Shown piece after piece: positions 63,635 through 64,000 of a stretch of 64,000 nt of DNA; positions within the stretch are counted from its first letter, which is position 1; every line of letters begins with the position of its first letter. The position numbers and the translations under genes were made by a program. The stretch lies in contig CAKTQP010000003.1 in the NCBI GenBank assembly GCA_934597165.1, positions 52,517-116,516 of the forward strand. Direction: 5' to 3'. The DNA comes from an uncultured Oscillospiraceae bacterium (GTDB taxonomy: Bacteria; Bacillota; Clostridia; Oscillospirales; Oscillospiraceae). The notes below the pieces were generated by a model. It was not told where the DNA came from and made no database searches. It saw nothing but the letters and a program-made list of their open reading frames with translations.

Positions 63635-64000
63635 TTACGCATTGGGCCAGCCCTTGGCGTCAGCGACGGTGCTGCCATTGTGGGCGGTCTGTACGGCTTG
63701 GGCGGCCACGTCCACCACGACCTGGGCATCCTGATATATGCTGTCCATGTCGCCGCTGAACGCCACGTTGGTGAAGATGGGTTCGGTGACTTCGCCGGGC
63801 TTCAATACTTTGTTGTAGTAGAAGTAGCCGTCTTCGCCCTGGGTCCAATCGGTGGTGTTGTAATCCAGCGTCACCAGGCCGTCATTGGGGTAAAGCTCTT
63901 TGTCCCGCTGGATGGTCGGGGTGACCTGCACCCGCACCCATGCGTCTGCCGCGCCGGTGTTCTTGACCTCGGCGATCTTGGTGACGGTGGTGCCGGGCAT
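63635..64000 (-). CDS. TasA/camelysin-like protein (N-terminus beyond window)
   Basis: Reading frame open to the right edge; 121 C-terminal residues visible. Pattern IAEVKNTGAADAWVRVQVTPTIQ ... TQGEDGYFYYNKVLKPGE ... TNVAFSGDMDSIYQDAQVVVDVAAQAVQ is the TasA-type body, parallel to the protein at 59965-60567. 12 nt upstream of the VWA gene: part of the same operon. The internal ATG at 64000 is not the true start. Confidence 0.8.
   Translation of the reverse strand: MPGTTVTKIAEVKNTGAADAWVRVQVTPTIQRDKELYPNDGLVTLDYNTTDWTQGEDGYFYYNKVLKPGEVTEPIFTNVAFSGDMDSIYQDAQVVVDVAAQAVQTAHNGSTVADAKGWPNA

Noticed and set aside
1..64000. CRISPR arrays, insertion sequences, prophage, integrated elements
   Set aside because: No regularly spaced direct repeats, transposase, integrase or phage structural genes were seen.

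Overview
The window looks like chromosomal DNA of a spore-forming, anaerobic, GC-rich Clostridia species, probably Oscillospiraceae in the broad sense (the Flavonifractor/Lawsonibacter/Intestinimonas neighbourhood). This is inferred from gene content: SpoVAD/SpoVAE, a SigH-like sigma factor and a YlmC-like PRC-barrel protein indicate sporulation. NifS/NifU, two flavodoxin-ferredoxin (EFR1-type) proteins, a DUF1858 protein, an Fe-S old-yellow-enzyme and a desulfoferrodoxin-type domain indicate anaerobic redox life. I see no phage, insertion sequence, CRISPR array or rRNA. Two tRNA genes (Val-GAC, Ser-GGA) are present.

Layout. 0-1.7 kb: spermidine/putrescine ABC transporter genes potA and potB (potB runs off the left edge). 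2.2-7.9 kb: a hydantoinase-like/DUF917/NCS1 transporter operon with a PucR-type regulator. 8-10 kb: a probable vitamin B6 salvage operon (pyridoxamine kinase, ECF S component, YwlG). 10.1-11.8 kb: nifS-nifU. 11.9-13.2 kb: TIM-barrel protein and MarR. 14-15 kb: tRNA-Val and yebC. 16-18.2 kb: EFR1 protein, spoVAE and spoVAD. 18.4-20.6 kb: zinc-ribbon protein and guaB. 21.3-26.8 kb: an operon of a leucine-rich-repeat protein, VWA/metallopeptidase-like protein, MoxR-type ATPase, EFR1 protein and methyltransferase. 27-31.4 kb: a four-gene operon of CDP-glycerol-type transferase, IspD/TarI-like cytidylyltransferase, GatZ-like protein and GatD/TarJ-like dehydrogenase, which reads as a CDP-alditol / cell-surface polymer pathway. 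31.8-34.7 kb: Big2 surface protein with two tiny paralogous genes upstream. 34.8-35.8 kb: an orphan response regulator and CsoR. 35.9-40.8 kb: a divergent MerR stress locus. 40.9-43.2 kb: ABC-2 exporter plus AraC/GyrI regulator. 43.3-44.7 kb: NSS symporter. 45-50.4 kb: housekeeping genes (nif3-like, trmK, sigH, ruvCAB). 51-54 kb: MBOAT/DHHW acyltransferase pair. 55-58 kb: Fe-S flavoenzyme and an HTH-desulfoferrodoxin fusion. 58.1-64 kb: a sortase operon with two TasA/camelysin-like proteins, a VWA adhesin and a Cna-B protein.

Most interesting non-coding signals: two copies of a ~160-nt element, downstream of the hydantoinase gene and of guaB, whose hairpin stems differ by compensatory changes while the loops are kept; a 12-bp hairpin that pairs the whole Shine-Dalgarno of a Cys-rich protein gene; nested inverted repeats over the csoR promoter; and a perfect 13-bp inverted repeat lying on the -35 of the vitamin B6 operon. 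Best candidates for undescribed biology are that repeat family, the GatZ-containing CDP-alditol operon, the TasA/VWA/sortase operon and the HTH-superoxide-reductase fusion. All functions are read from sequence by eye; no database search was run.
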